A stretch of DNA of 43,972 bases, taken from Campylobacterales bacterium (GTDB taxonomy: Bacteria > Campylobacterota > Campylobacteria > Campylobacterales > Nitratiruptoraceae). Positions within the stretch are counted from its first letter, which is position 1; every line of letters starts with the position of its first letter. The notes under the pieces are model-generated. The model did not search any database and was not told the origin of the DNA. It worked only from the letters and a program-made list of their open reading frames with translations. The position numbers and the translations under genes are program-made. The stretch lies in NCBI GenBank assembly GCA_027082175.1, contig JALWIX010000074.1:1-43972 (forward strand). The letters are read 5' to 3'. Of the stretch, positions 25,038 to 34,467 are shown one piece after another.

Positions 25038-27226
25038 TGATAAGTAATGAACTAAATACTATTTTTAAAGAGGCTGTTAGATTGGCCAAAAAAAACAGAC
25101 ACGAATATTTAACTGTAGAGCATATATTTTTAGCGCTTTTATCAAACAAAGAGGGTCTGCGCATATTAAAAAGCGTGGGCGCCGATATAGAGATATTAAG
25201 AGAAAAACTTGAGCAACATTTAAAAAACACATTAAAACCGCTGCCCGCCGATGTAATAAGAGAACCGTTTGAAACCGTTGCGCTTTCAAGAGTTATAGAA
25301 AATATGATTAGGCATATTCAAAATGCTGAAAAAAAAGAGGCTACGGTAGGTGACCTTTTGGCAGCTCTGTTTGATGAAGAGCATTCATATAGCGTATATC
25401 TTTTAAAAGAGCAGGGTATAAAAAAAGTTGATATCCTAGAAGCTATCTCTCATCCCGAAGTTGATTTTGTAGAAGCTAAAGAGGATGAAGAAGAGAAAGA
25501 GACATATCTAGGAAAGTTTACCGTAAATCTCGTAAAAGAGGCTAAAAAAGGCAAGATAGACCCGGTAATAGGAAGAGATAAAGAGATTGAAAGGGTGATC
25601 CAGATACTTTGTAGAAGAAAGAAAAACAATCCTTTGCTAGTAGGCGAACCAGGAGTAGGAAAGACTGCTATTGCAGAAGGGATCGCTATCAAAATAGCAG
25701 ATAAAGAGATACCGGAAGTTTTAGAAGGGGCTTCGTTATACTCTTTAGATATGGGATCACTGCTTGCGGGCACTAAATATAGGGGAGATTTTGAAAAGAG
25801 ACTAAAAGGCGTTATAGAAGAGCTTAAACAGAAAAAAAACGCAATAGTTTTTATAGACGAAATCCATACGTTAGTGGGCGCGGGAGCGACTCAGGGTGGA
25901 AGTATGGACGCTTCCAACCTTTTAAAACCGGCATTAGCTAGCGGGGCTATCAAATGCATAGGAGCCACAACATATACGGAATTTAGAAACTTTTTAGAAA
26001 AGGATAGGGCGCTTAGCCGAAGATTTGCTAAGGTTGACGTAAAAGAGCCAGACCTAGAGACATCTTTAAAAATCTTAAAAGGTCTTAAAGAGAAGTATGA
26101 AAAGCATCATAGAGTAAGATATACAGTTAACGCGCTAAAAAGCGCAGTGGAACTATCGGATAAATATATAAACGATAGACAGCTTCCGGATAAAGCGATC
26201 GATCTTATCGATGAAGTCGGAGCATCCTTTCATCTAAGAAAGAAAAAAAGAAGCGTTGTAACGGCGAATGACGTTGAAGATGTTATTTCAAAGATGTTAA
26301 ATCTACCTCCGGCGAGAGTAACACAAGACGATATATCTATACTTGAAAATCTAGAAAACAGACTTGAACAAAGCGTTCTTGGTCAAAAAGATGCCATTGA
26401 GCAGATTTCGATGGCTATAAAAAGGAGTAGGGCTGGACTCAATCCGCCTAATAAACCTATAGGTTCATTTTTGTTTGTAGGACCTACAGGAGTTGGAAAA
26501 ACGGAACTTGCAAAAGAGTTGGCAAGAACGCTCGGCGTGCATTTTGAGAGATTTGATATGAGCGAATATATGGAAAAACATGCCGTATCAAGACTGATAG
26601 GCGCGCCTCCAGGTTATGTTGGTTACGAAGAGGGAGGACTTTTAACTGAAACCATAAGAAAACATCCACATACCGTTTTGCTTTTGGATGAGATAGAAAA
26701 AGCGCATCCTGATCTTATAAATATTCTTTTACAAGTTATGGATAATGCAACATTAACGGATAATTACGGTAATGTTGCCGATTTTAAACATGTGATTTTG
26801 ATCATGACGTCGAACGTAGGCGCAACTGAAGCTAACGTGATGGGGTTTAAAAAAGAGTCCGTAAGCAAATTTGACGAGGCTCTAAAACAGTTTTTTACTC
26901 CGGAGTTTAGAAATAGGCTAGACGCAATTATAAGGTTTAAACCTTTAAGTATGGATATAGTGGAAGGCATCGTTGATAAGTTTATAAAAGAGCTTAACGA
27001 GCAGTTGGCATCTAAAAATATAACTGTAAAACTGACAAAAAGAGCAAAAAAATATCTTGCCCAAAAAGGATATAGCGAAGAGTTAGGCGCAAGACCTTTA
27101 TCAAGAGTTATCAGTGATGAGATAAAAACTCCTCTTACCAACGAGATTCTGTTTGGAAGATTAAAAAACGGGGGAGAAGTAAATATAGATTATAAAAGAG
27201 GGAAGCTTGATTTTAAAATAGTATGA
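25034..27226 (+). CDS. clpA: ClpA, AAA+ unfoldase of the ClpAP protease
   Basis: A 730 aa double-AAA+ unfoldase. The N-domain (Clp-N repeats, EYLTVEHIFLALL) is followed by D1 (Walker A LLVGEPGVGKTAIAEG, Walker B VFIDEIHTLVGAG) and D2 (Walker A FLFVGPTGVGKTELAKE, Walker B LLLDEIEKAHPD) and a C-terminal arginine-finger/sensor region (LGARPLSRVI). It works with ClpP, not encoded here. No ClpB-type middle coiled coil is seen, so it is ClpA. It overlaps clpS and aat by 4 bp each. Confidence 0.97.
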   Translation: MMISNELNTIFKEAVRLAKKNRHEYLTVEHIFLALLSNKEGLRILKSVGADIEILREKLEQHLKNTLKPLPADVIREPFETVALSRVIENMIRHIQNAEKKEATVGDLLAALFDEEHSYSVYLLKEQGIKKVDILEAISHPEVDFVEAKEDEEEKETYLGKFTVNLVKEAKKGKIDPVIGRDKEIERVIQILCRRKKNNPLLVGEPGVGKTAIAEGIAIKIADKEIPEVLEGASLYSLDMGSLLAGTKYRGDFEKRLKGVIEELKQKKNAIVFIDEIHTLVGAGATQGGSMDASNLLKPALASGAIKCIGATTYTEFRNFLEKDRALSRRFAKVDVKEPDLETSLKILKGLKEKYEKHHRVRYTVNALKSAVELSDKYINDRQLPDKAIDLIDEVGASFHLRKKKRSVVTANDVEDVISKMLNLPPARVTQDDISILENLENRLEQSVLGQKDAIEQISMAIKRSRAGLNPPNKPIGSFLFVGPTGVGKTELAKELARTLGVHFERFDMSEYMEKHAVSRLIGAPPGYVGYEEGGLLTETIRKHPHTVLLLDEIEKAHPDLINILLQVMDNATLTDNYGNVADFKHVILIMTSNVGATEANVMGFKKESVSKFDEALKQFFTPEFRNRLDAIIRFKPLSMDIVEGIVDKFIKELNEQLASKNITVKLTKRAKKYLAQKGYSEELGARPLSRVISDEIKTPLTNEILFGRLKNGGEVNIDYKRGKLDFKIV

Positions 27227-27927
27227 AAGAGATATTGATACCGAGAATCAGTCCATATAGTTTTATATTTCCGGACCCTAGAAACTCTTCAAAAGAAGGA
27301 TTAGTCGCTTTTGGAGGGGATCTTCATCCAAACAGGGTTTTGAGCGCCTATAAAAAAGGTATTTTTCCATGGTACAATGAAGGGGACCCTATACTTTGGT
27401 GGTCTCCGGATCCAAGACTGGTTCTTTATCCTCATAAATTGAAAATTTCGCGTTCATTAAAGAGGGTTTTGAAAAAAAATATTTTTGAAGTGAAAGCGGA
27501 TACAGCTTTTTATGAAGTGATTAAAGGTTGTCAAACTATAAAAAGAAGAGATCAAGAAGGAACTTGGATTCTTCCTGAAATTGTTGAAGTTTTTACTAAA
27601 CTCCATCAAATGGGATTTGCCCACTCTATAGAAGTCTATAAAGAGGGGGAGTTGGTCGGAGGACTCTACGGTCTTAGTCTTGGAGGCGCGTTTTTTGGAG
27701 AGTCTATGTTTAGCAAGGTAAGCGATGCAAGTAAAGTGGCATTAGTTAAACTTGTTGAGATTTCAACAAAGTTCGGTTTTAATTTTATAGATTGTCAAAT
27801 TCCAAGCGAACATTTAAAAAAAATGGGGGCGGAAGAGATAAGTAGAGAGAGATTTTTGGATGAACTTGAAGCCGCTTTGCAAAAGCCGAGTAAGATTGGG
27901 AAATGGGAATTGGGAATTAGAGAATGA
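27223..27927 (+). CDS. aat: Leucyl/phenylalanyl-tRNA--protein transferase
   Basis: A 234 aa enzyme that adds Leu or Phe to N-terminal Lys/Arg of proteins and so creates ClpS-recognised N-degrons. Motifs: GLVAFGGDLHPNRVLSAYKKGIFPWY, WWSPDPR, GGLYGLSLGGAFFGESMFS and FIDCQIPSEHL. ATGA overlap with clpA. The last dozen residues (KIGKWELGIRE) are encoded by the left arm of the 24-bp inverted repeat at 27895-27974, so the C-terminal tail may have been extended by that repeat. Confidence 0.95.
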   Translation: MKEILIPRISPYSFIFPDPRNSSKEGLVAFGGDLHPNRVLSAYKKGIFPWYNEGDPILWWSPDPRLVLYPHKLKISRSLKRVLKKNIFEVKADTAFYEVIKGCQTIKRRDQEGTWILPEIVEVFTKLHQMGFAHSIEVYKEGELVGGLYGLSLGGAFFGESMFSKVSDASKVALVKLVEISTKFGFNFIDCQIPSEHLKKMGAEEISRERFLDELEAALQKPSKIGKWELGIRE

Positions 27928-27974
27928 TTTTAAAAAATTTTATTTTTTCCAATTCCCAATTCCCATTTCCCAAT
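27895..27974. repeat. Perfect 24-bp inverted repeat at the aat 3' end
   Basis: Bases 27895-27918 are the exact reverse complement of 27951-27974, with a 32-base AT-rich loop that contains the aat stop codon. Each arm is built of short GGGAATT/GGGAAAT-type units. No T-tract follows the right arm; the tal ribosome-binding site does. Confidence 0.85.
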
Positions 27975-27989
27975 TTCTAAAGGAGAGTT

Positions 27990-28973
27990 ATGTATATAAA
28001 AAATATCGGTTTTTCGCTATGGGCTGATTTTATAGAAAGAGATTTTTTGGATAAAGAGTTTAAAGAACTTATTGAAAAAGGCATTGTTAACGGAGCTACG
28101 AGCAATCCGGCAATTTTTAAAAATGCTATTTTGAATTCGATAGCTTATAAAGAGCAGCTAGAAGAGTTAAAAAATCTTTCTGCGAAAGAGAAATATGAAG
28201 CTTTGGCGATTTATGATATAAAAAAGGCCGCAGATATTTTAAATCCTCTTTATGAGAAAGGTGACGACGGATTTGTAAGCATAGAGGTAGACCCAAATCT
28301 TGCAAATGATGCCGAAAAAACTATTGAAGAGGCTAAGAGATTGTGGAAAGAGATCGATAGAGAAAATCTTATGATTAAGATACCGGTAACGGATGAGGGA
28401 TGTAAAGCAATAAAAGAACTAGCCTCTGAAGGTATAAATATAAACGCAACGCTTATTTTTGATCCAAAATATGCCGAAAAGTGTCTTGACGCTTTTGAAG
28501 AAGGCGTTAAAAATAGTGATAAAAAACCTTATGGAGTATTAAGTATATTTGTAAGCAGATTTGATAGAAAACTTGATGATATTTTGGTCCAAAAAGGTTT
28601 GGATAAAGGAAAAGCTGGGATTTTAAACGCGGCAAAAATCTACAATATGGTTCAAAAAAGGGAGTTGCCAAATATTCGAGCTCTTTTTGCGAGCACAGGA
28701 GTAAAAGGAGGAGATTACCCGCCCTTTTATTATGTATCAGAACTTGTAGCCCCTCATAGTATAAATACGGCTCCGATCGAAACTATAAAATCGTTTGTAA
28801 ACGATGGTTGGAAAGAGCAAAAACTTCCTATAGAAGATGAGATTATCGACGAGTTTTTTGAGAGAGTGGAAAAAGCCGGCGTAGATATGCAAAATGTTTA
28901 TGATGAGCTTTTAGAAGAGGGTTTGTCGGCTTTTGTGGACGCTTTTAAAGAGATAATTGAAGAGTTGGAGTAG
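27990..28973 (+). CDS. tal: Transaldolase
   Basis: A 327 aa Schiff-base aldolase of the non-oxidative pentose phosphate pathway. The active-site Lys is in ENLMIKIPVTDEG; further family motifs are ATSNPAIF near the N-terminus, FVSIEVDPNLA and NINATLIFD. The C-terminal region is of the longer epsilon/actinobacterial TalB-like type. AAGGAG precedes the ATG. Followed after 2 bp by pilT, so the two are co-transcribed. Confidence 0.95.
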   Translation: MYIKNIGFSLWADFIERDFLDKEFKELIEKGIVNGATSNPAIFKNAILNSIAYKEQLEELKNLSAKEKYEALAIYDIKKAADILNPLYEKGDDGFVSIEVDPNLANDAEKTIEEAKRLWKEIDRENLMIKIPVTDEGCKAIKELASEGININATLIFDPKYAEKCLDAFEEGVKNSDKKPYGVLSIFVSRFDRKLDDILVQKGLDKGKAGILNAAKIYNMVQKRELPNIRALFASTGVKGGDYPPFYYVSELVAPHSINTAPIETIKSFVNDGWKEQKLPIEDEIIDEFFERVEKAGVDMQNVYDELLEEGLSAFVDAFKEIIEELE

Positions 28974-28975
28974 CT

Positions 28976-30148
28976 ATGCAAAGTTATGAGTTCGATATAA
29001 AGTCTTTAACTTTTGAAAACATAAAAAAAATTAGAAAATATCTAAAAAAACTAATAGAAGTTGGCGGAAGCGATTTGCACGTAAAAGCAAACTCTATCAT
29101 AAGGGCGAGAGTTCATGGGGATATAGTTCCTTTTTCAGGAGAGGTTATTTCTAAAGAAGATGCGTTAACTTTAGCCAAAGAGCTGCTAAGAAGTAGATTT
29201 AAAGAGCTTGTTGAAAACAAAGATGTAGATTTGGTTTATATTTATGACGATAATATAAGATTTAGGGTCAACATCTTTTTTCAAATAGATGGCGTATCTG
29301 CCGTTTTTAGAACTATACCCGTAAAAATCAAGAGTATAGAAGAGCTTCAATTGCCAAAAGCCATACATAAACTCTCCCAAATCCCTAGAGGTCTAGTTTT
29401 GGTCACGGGAGTTACGGGAAGCGGTAAATCTACAACTTTAGCCGCAATAATTGATGAGATTAATAGTAGTAGAAGGGAGCATATAATAACTATCGAAGAC
29501 CCTGTTGAGTTTGTGCACAAAGATAAAAACTGCGTTATAAACCAAAGAAGTTTGGGGCAAGACACCATTAGCTTTTCTAGAGCGCTTAGAGCCGCGCTTA
29601 GAGAAGACCCTGATATTATACTTGTTGGTGAGATGAGAGATTTAGAAACTATAGAAATGGCTTTACATGCCGCTGAAACCGGACATTTAGTCTTTTCTAC
29701 TCTTCATACTTTAGACGTTAAAGAGACCATAAACAGAATTATAAGTATGTTTCCAGCCGAAGAGCAAAATAGAATCAGAGTTGTTTTAGCTTCTGTTTTA
29801 GAGGCCGTAGTTTCTCAAAGACTTATTAAGAAAAAAGATGGCGGACGAATAGCGGCGGTAGAGATGATGTTTAGAACAAAAAGGATAGAGACTTTAATAG
29901 AGACTGGTCGAGAGATTGAGATAACTAGCGCCGTGGAAGAGGGAACTATCTATGGTATGCAAACATTTGATCAAGCGCTTTTGGATCTGTATAAAAGAGG
30001 TCTTATCGATGAAGAAGAGGCGCTTAATAACGCAACTAGTAGATCGGATATGAGACTTAAAATAGAGGGTTTTGCCGATAAAACCGCAGATATTAGAGGA
30101 ACAACTATAAGTAGAGACGACAGTGATGTTATAGATTTGAAAATTTAA
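28976..30148 (+). CDS. pilT: PilT-like type IV pilus retraction ATPase
   Basis: A 390 aa secretion-type hexameric ATPase. The N-terminal PAS-like part has GGSDLHVKANSIIRARVHG. The core has Walker A VTGSGKSTTLAA, Asp-box TIEDPVEFVH, the PilT-type RALRAALREDPDIILVGEMRDLET with Walker B, and a His-box HLVFSTLHTLD. PilT pulls pili back and drives twitching or DNA uptake. No other pilus gene is adjacent. The tail (about 40 residues, acidic) is slightly longer than in typical PilT. Confidence 0.9.
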   Translation: MQSYEFDIKSLTFENIKKIRKYLKKLIEVGGSDLHVKANSIIRARVHGDIVPFSGEVISKEDALTLAKELLRSRFKELVENKDVDLVYIYDDNIRFRVNIFFQIDGVSAVFRTIPVKIKSIEELQLPKAIHKLSQIPRGLVLVTGVTGSGKSTTLAAIIDEINSSRREHIITIEDPVEFVHKDKNCVINQRSLGQDTISFSRALRAALREDPDIILVGEMRDLETIEMALHAAETGHLVFSTLHTLDVKETINRIISMFPAEEQNRIRVVLASVLEAVVSQRLIKKKDGGRIAAVEMMFRTKRIETLIETGREIEITSAVEEGTIYGMQTFDQALLDLYKRGLIDEEEALNNATSRSDMRLKIEGFADKTADIRGTTISRDDSDVIDLKI

Positions 30149-30170
30149 TTTAACTTAAAAAAATTTTTAG

Positions 30171-30176
30171 TATAAT
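30171..30176 (+). promoter_or_regulatory. -10 box (TATAAT) before rplY
   Basis: TATAAT, 31 bases before the rplY ATG, in the 59-bp gap after pilT. Confidence 0.5.
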
Positions 30177-30207
30177 ACGCCTCCAATTTAAAAAAAAGGA
30201 AGAGAAG

Positions 30208-30744
30208 ATGTTAGAGGGCATAATTAGAGAGAGTACCGGCAAAAGCGAAGCGAAAAAGTTACGCCGAGATGGTTATCTAATTGCCAATATTTACGGAAAA
30301 GGTTTTGAAAATATTCATGCCGCGTTCAAGAAGGGCGAGTTTATTAGAACGGTAAGAAATAAAGAAAAACTAACGTTTCCGGTAAAAGTTGGCGATAAAG
30401 AGTTGAACGTAGTAGTACAAGAGTATCAAAAAGACCCTGTTACGTATGACATAAAGCATGTTGATTTAATGGTGGCGCAACCCGGCGTTGTCACATACTA
30501 TATGGTGCCTATCAAAACGGTTGGAACTCCAAAAGGGCTTAAAAACAAAGGAGTTTTGGTTATTTCTAAAAGAAGAATCAAAGTGAAAGGTGCTATCGAG
30601 AATATTCCTGATAGTATAACTTTAGATGTGACAGATTTAGATGTGGGAGATGCGATACTAATAAGAGATATAGAGCTGCCAGAAGGCGTCACCCATATGA
30701 CTCCAGATAGAGTTGCTGTAGTAGGTGTTGTTAAAGCTAAATAA
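30208..30744 (+). CDS. rplY: 50S ribosomal protein L25, CTC type
   Basis: A 178 aa long-form L25 with an N-terminal 5S-rRNA-binding domain ([26 protein letters not shown]) and a C-terminal TL5/CTC beta domain ([41 protein letters not shown]). It binds 5S rRNA. The stop overlaps the pth start by one base (TAATG). Confidence 0.95.
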   Translation: MLEGIIRESTGKSEAKKLRRDGYLIANIYGKGFENIHAAFKKGEFIRTVRNKEKLTFPVKVGDKELNVVVQEYQKDPVTYDIKHVDLMVAQPGVVTYYMVPIKTVGTPKGLKNKGVLVISKRRIKVKGAIENIPDSITLDVTDLDVGDAILIRDIELPEGVTHMTPDRVAVVGVVKAK

Positions 30745-31322
30745 TGTTTTTGATAGTAGGTCTTGGCAATCCCGGACCGCAATATGTTAACAACAGGCAC
30801 AATATTGGCTTTATGGTTGTCGATGAACTCGTCGGCGACCTTATGCCAAATCCAATTTACAAAAAAGAGTTTAAGGGCGAGCTTTACAAATACAAAGATA
30901 TTCTCTTGCTAAAACCTTCAACTTTTATGAATCTTTCCGGAGAAAGCGTAAAATCTGTTAAAAACTTTTATAAGATAGATAATGATAAAATCGTTGTGAT
31001 TCACGACGATTTAGACCTCGCTTTTGGGGCAATAAGGTTTAAAAGGGGCGGTGGTAACGGTGGCCATAACGGTTTAAAATCTATAGATAGTTGTATAGGA
31101 AACGATTATATAAGAGTTAGAATCGGCATTGGAAGACCTGCTGATAAATCGAAAGTCGCCGCTTACGTTCTAAGTGATTTTAGTGAAGAGGAGAAAAAGT
31201 ATCTTAAAGATATTATAAAAAAAGCGGCTGAAGCTACTTTTGAGTTGACAAAAAAGAGTCTTGATGAGGTTAGAAGCCGTTTTAGTCAAAAGGGCGTTGT
31301 ATTAAAAGAGGATAGATGTTAA
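30744..31322 (+). CDS. pth: Peptidyl-tRNA hydrolase
   Basis: A 192 aa enzyme that frees tRNA from dropped-off peptidyl-tRNA. Markers: LIVGLGNPGPQYVNNRHNIGFMVVD with the catalytic His, LLKPSTFMNLSGESV, VIHDDLDLAFG, RGGGNGGHNGLKSI and VRIGIGRP. It overlaps the following membrane protein gene by 7 bp. Confidence 0.97.
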   Translation: MFLIVGLGNPGPQYVNNRHNIGFMVVDELVGDLMPNPIYKKEFKGELYKYKDILLLKPSTFMNLSGESVKSVKNFYKIDNDKIVVIHDDLDLAFGAIRFKRGGGNGGHNGLKSIDSCIGNDYIRVRIGIGRPADKSKVAAYVLSDFSEEEKKYLKDIIKKAAEATFELTKKSLDEVRSRFSQKGVVLKEDRC

Positions 31323-32359
31323 CTAGATATCTGGTTTTGCTCTATTTAAAATATTTCTCGTTAATATTTATTGCTCTTGTTTTTTTCTTTGTAGGATTAG
31401 ACTATATACAAAATGCAAAATCTCTTCCAAATTCCGCTAACCTACAGATACTTTATGTAGTTTATAAATCTTTTTACGCTATAGACGTTTTGCTTCCTAT
31501 AGCGACTGTTTTTGGGATGCTCGCTACAAAAATTTATCTAATTCGTTCAAACGAGCTTGTGGCTATATATTCGATAGGATATGATAAAAAAAGCGTAATA
31601 AAACCTTTTTTTTGGGCTTCTTTTTTTATAATAACTCTTTTTATGGCTCTTCATACCACATCTTTCGCCTATGCAAACGAGAATGCGGACAATATAAAAA
31701 AACATAGTTTAATCGCTAGTTCTACATCTAATCTTTTTTTCAAATATTTTGACTATTACATTTATTTCAAAAGACTTTATCCTTTTCGGAAAAAAGCTGA
31801 AGATGTTAGAATTTTCAAACTTGACGACGGAAAACTAAAGGAACTTATAAAAGCTAAAGTCGCGTATTTTGAAGATAATAGATGGAAAATAAAAAGAGCC
31901 GTTTTAGTAGAAAACAGATTTAACGGGAAAAAAGAGATCACGATTTACAAAAATAAAAATATAGACCTGCTTGAAGGATTTAAGCCTAAAATTTTAGATT
32001 CTGTGTATGAGGGTAAGACAAGTTTTAGTATTATCGACGCATTCTATGCTATAAAACTCTTAAAAGAGCAAGATGTTAATATCCAAAAGATAAAAGCTGT
32101 TCTTTTTGCTCAGATGATTTATCCGTTTTTTGCGCCTTTTTTAATGGTTATAATATTTTATTTTGTGCCAATAACGCAAAGACTCTCTAGTATAACTTTT
32201 TTTAGTTTTGCCGCAATTATATCCTCTTTAATCGTGTGGGGACTTCTTTTTACTCTTGTTAGACTCTCCTTTACGGCGGTTTTGGCGCCTGAAATAGCCA
32301 TTTTGGCTCCGATAGTTATTTTGGCCATTATTGCGCTGCTGTTTTACAAGAAATTTTAA
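31316..32359 (+). CDS. LptF/LptG-family permease
   Basis: A 347 aa inner-membrane protein. Three TM helices lie at the N-terminus (about residues 12-30, 50-72 and 96-116), followed by a periplasmic beta-jellyroll part of about 140 residues, and three C-terminal helices. This is the layout of the YjgP/YjgQ family, which extracts LPS and passes it to the Lpt bridge with LptB. Which of LptF or LptG it is cannot be decided here. It follows pth as in relatives. Confidence 0.85.
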   Translation: MLTRYLVLLYLKYFSLIFIALVFFFVGLDYIQNAKSLPNSANLQILYVVYKSFYAIDVLLPIATVFGMLATKIYLIRSNELVAIYSIGYDKKSVIKPFFWASFFIITLFMALHTTSFAYANENADNIKKHSLIASSTSNLFFKYFDYYIYFKRLYPFRKKAEDVRIFKLDDGKLKELIKAKVAYFEDNRWKIKRAVLVENRFNGKKEITIYKNKNIDLLEGFKPKILDSVYEGKTSFSIIDAFYAIKLLKEQDVNIQKIKAVLFAQMIYPFFAPFLMVIIFYFVPITQRLSSITFFSFAAIISSLIVWGLLFTLVRLSFTAVLAPEIAILAPIVILAIIALLFYKKF

Positions 32360-32417
32360 TCTATTCATCTTTTTTATTGCAGAATCAGGGTTTAATTTAT
32401 TTTTTGTCATATTTTGG

Positions 32418-32423
32418 TAAAAT
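32418..32423 (+). promoter_or_regulatory. -10-like box (TAAAAT) before lysA
   Basis: TAAAAT with a TTTTGG just upstream, 53 bases before the lysA ATG, in the 117-bp gap. It would start the lysA-HAD-pheA-hisC-dxs-perR run. Confidence 0.35.
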
Positions 32424-32476
32424 AGCCCCTTATCTATAAGCGTTTTAGTATAAAAAAGCAGTTTTTAAGGATAGGT

Positions 32477-33679
32477 ATGATCAATTTTAAAGAGCTTGCA
32501 AAAAAATATGATACTCCGCTTTATGTTTATGATTTTGATAAAATCGAAAAAGATTTTTTAGAGTTAAAAAATGCTTTTAAAGCAAGAAAATCTTTAATTG
32601 CCTATGCGGTTAAAGCCAATTCAAATTTATCCGTTTTGAAGAAACTCTCAGAACTTGGTTCAGGAGCAGATTGCGTATCTATAGGCGAGATAAAAAGAGC
32701 TTTGCTTGCGGGAATACCAAAATATAAAATAGTTTTCAGCGGCGTAGGCAAAAGAGACGAGGAGATAGAGGAGGCTTTAAAACTAGATATTTTGTTTATA
32801 AACCTAGAAAGCGAAGCTGAGATGCAAAGAGTCGAAGAGATCGCTATGGGATTGGGTAAAAAAGCCAGAATTAGCATAAGAGTCAACCCCAATATTGATC
32901 CAAAAACCCATCCTTATATCTCTACCGGTCTTCATGAAAACAAATTTGGCGTTGACATAGATACGGCAAAAAAGATGTATCTCAAAGCAAACAATAGTTC
33001 ATTTTTAGAGCCCGTGGGAATACATTTCCATATTGGCAGTCAATTAACTAAACTAGAACCTATAAAAGAGGCGAGTCAAATAGTTGCCGATCTAACAAGA
33101 AGTCTCATAAAAATAGGAATAGATATCAAGTTTTTCGATGTTGGAGGGGGACTTGGAATAGAGTATAAAGATGAAACGACTATAAAACCTTACGATTACG
33201 CTCAGGCTATTTTTTCAACTTTAAAAGGTCTTGATTTAACCGTAATATGCGAGCCCGGAAGATTTATCGTAGGAAACGCGGGCTATTTTCTTACAAAGGT
33301 TCTCTATGAAAAGGTAAATGGAGATAAGAGATTTATAATTGTTGATGGAGGAATGAACGATTTGCTAAGGCCATCTTTGTACAAAGCTTTTCATAAAGTT
33401 GAAGTTTTGGATAGAACAGGCGATGTTTCCAAGGCGGACGTGGTAGGTCCCGTTTGCGAAAGCGGCGATTTTTTGGCTAAAGATGCGGAACTTCCAAAAA
33501 CTGAGCATAACGATATTATTTTAGTTCACAGCGCCGGCGCTTATGGATTTGTAATGAGCAGCAATTACAACACAAGAGCAAGAGCGGCAGAAGTGGCTGT
33601 TGAAAAATCAAAAGATAGAATTATTAGAGATAGAGAGAGTTTTGAGGATTTAATATCTAAAGAGAGAAAGTATATATGA
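32477..33679 (+). CDS. lysA: Diaminopimelate decarboxylase
   Basis: A 400 aa PLP enzyme catalysing the last step of lysine synthesis. The PLP Lys is in IAYAVKANSN; other markers are HIGSQLT, FDVGGGLGI, CEPGRFIVGNAG, the substrate-binding CESGDFLA and GAYGFVMSSNYN. It overlaps the HAD gene by 4 bp (ATGA). Confidence 0.97.
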   Translation: MINFKELAKKYDTPLYVYDFDKIEKDFLELKNAFKARKSLIAYAVKANSNLSVLKKLSELGSGADCVSIGEIKRALLAGIPKYKIVFSGVGKRDEEIEEALKLDILFINLESEAEMQRVEEIAMGLGKKARISIRVNPNIDPKTHPYISTGLHENKFGVDIDTAKKMYLKANNSSFLEPVGIHFHIGSQLTKLEPIKEASQIVADLTRSLIKIGIDIKFFDVGGGLGIEYKDETTIKPYDYAQAIFSTLKGLDLTVICEPGRFIVGNAGYFLTKVLYEKVNGDKRFIIVDGGMNDLLRPSLYKAFHKVEVLDRTGDVSKADVVGPVCESGDFLAKDAELPKTEHNDIILVHSAGAYGFVMSSNYNTRARAAEVAVEKSKDRIIRDRESFEDLISKERKYI

Positions 33680-34467
33680 TTTTTTTTATCGACGTTCAAG
33701 GGACTTTGATTGACGATAAAGATAAAAAACCGATCGAAGGCGCAATAGAGTTTATTGATAGTTTGAACAAAAAGGAGATTGCTTATATTGTTATTACCAA
33801 CAATACTAAAGATTATTCGAGGGACTTTATACGCTATTTAAATACTATAGGCTTAAATATCGAAGAGAAAAACTATATAGACCCTTTAATGGTTTTGAAA
33901 GATATATTAAAAACTAAAAGAGTAGCGGCGTACGGAGTTGAGAAGTTTTTAGAAATTGTAAGAAGTTTGGGATATGTTTTGGATTTTAAAAATCCCGAAT
34001 CTGTTTTAATAAGCGTGAAAAAAGATTATAATAATGAAGATTTTGCGCAAATGATTGAGTTTTTATTAAAAGGAGCCGGACTTTACGGAATGCATGCAAC
34101 TTCTATATACGCGAAAGATTCAAAAAGATATCCCGGAGTCGGCGCTATTTTGGAGATGCTTAAATTTGCCACAAATAAAGGTTATGAAGTGGCGGGAAAA
34201 CCGAGCGTAAACTTTTATAAAAAGGCGTTGTCAAAATTGAGAACTATTTCAAACAAAGAGTTATCTTTTAAAGACATTACTATAATAAGCGATGATGCGA
34301 AAGGAGACTTGGTAGGGGCGAAAAGGTTAGGTATGAAAACGGTATTGGTTTTAAGCGGCAAAATAAAGGATGAAAAAGAGATAATACCGTTTTTAGAAGA
34401 TGATGATAAACCTGACCTTATTTTTAAAAATATAGGCGAAGCCGGTAGAAAATTGGGGGTAATATGA
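33676..34467 (+). CDS. HAD-superfamily protein with altered motif I (DVQGT)
   Basis: A 263 aa HAD-IIA (NagD-like) fold. Motif I is FFIDVQGTLID: the nucleophile Asp is kept, but the +2 acid/base Asp is Gln. Motif II is VITNN, the Lys region is VAGKPSVNFY, and the motif III/IV Asp pair is in IISDDAKGDLVGAKRLG. Classical HAD phosphatases need the +2 Asp, so this may be a slow, altered or non-phosphatase member. It overlaps lysA and pheA by 4 bp each, in a conserved amino-acid block, so a link to Lys/Phe metabolism is possible but not shown. Confidence 0.8.
   Translation: MIFFIDVQGTLIDDKDKKPIEGAIEFIDSLNKKEIAYIVITNNTKDYSRDFIRYLNTIGLNIEEKNYIDPLMVLKDILKTKRVAAYGVEKFLEIVRSLGYVLDFKNPESVLISVKKDYNNEDFAQMIEFLLKGAGLYGMHATSIYAKDSKRYPGVGAILEMLKFATNKGYEVAGKPSVNFYKKALSKLRTISNKELSFKDITIISDDAKGDLVGAKRLGMKTVLVLSGKIKDEKEIIPFLEDDDKPDLIFKNIGEAGRKLGVI

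Noticed and set aside
27223-27927. Reading the inverted repeat at the aat end as a rho-independent terminator
   Set aside because: No T-tract follows the right arm on the plus strand; the tal ribosome-binding site comes next.
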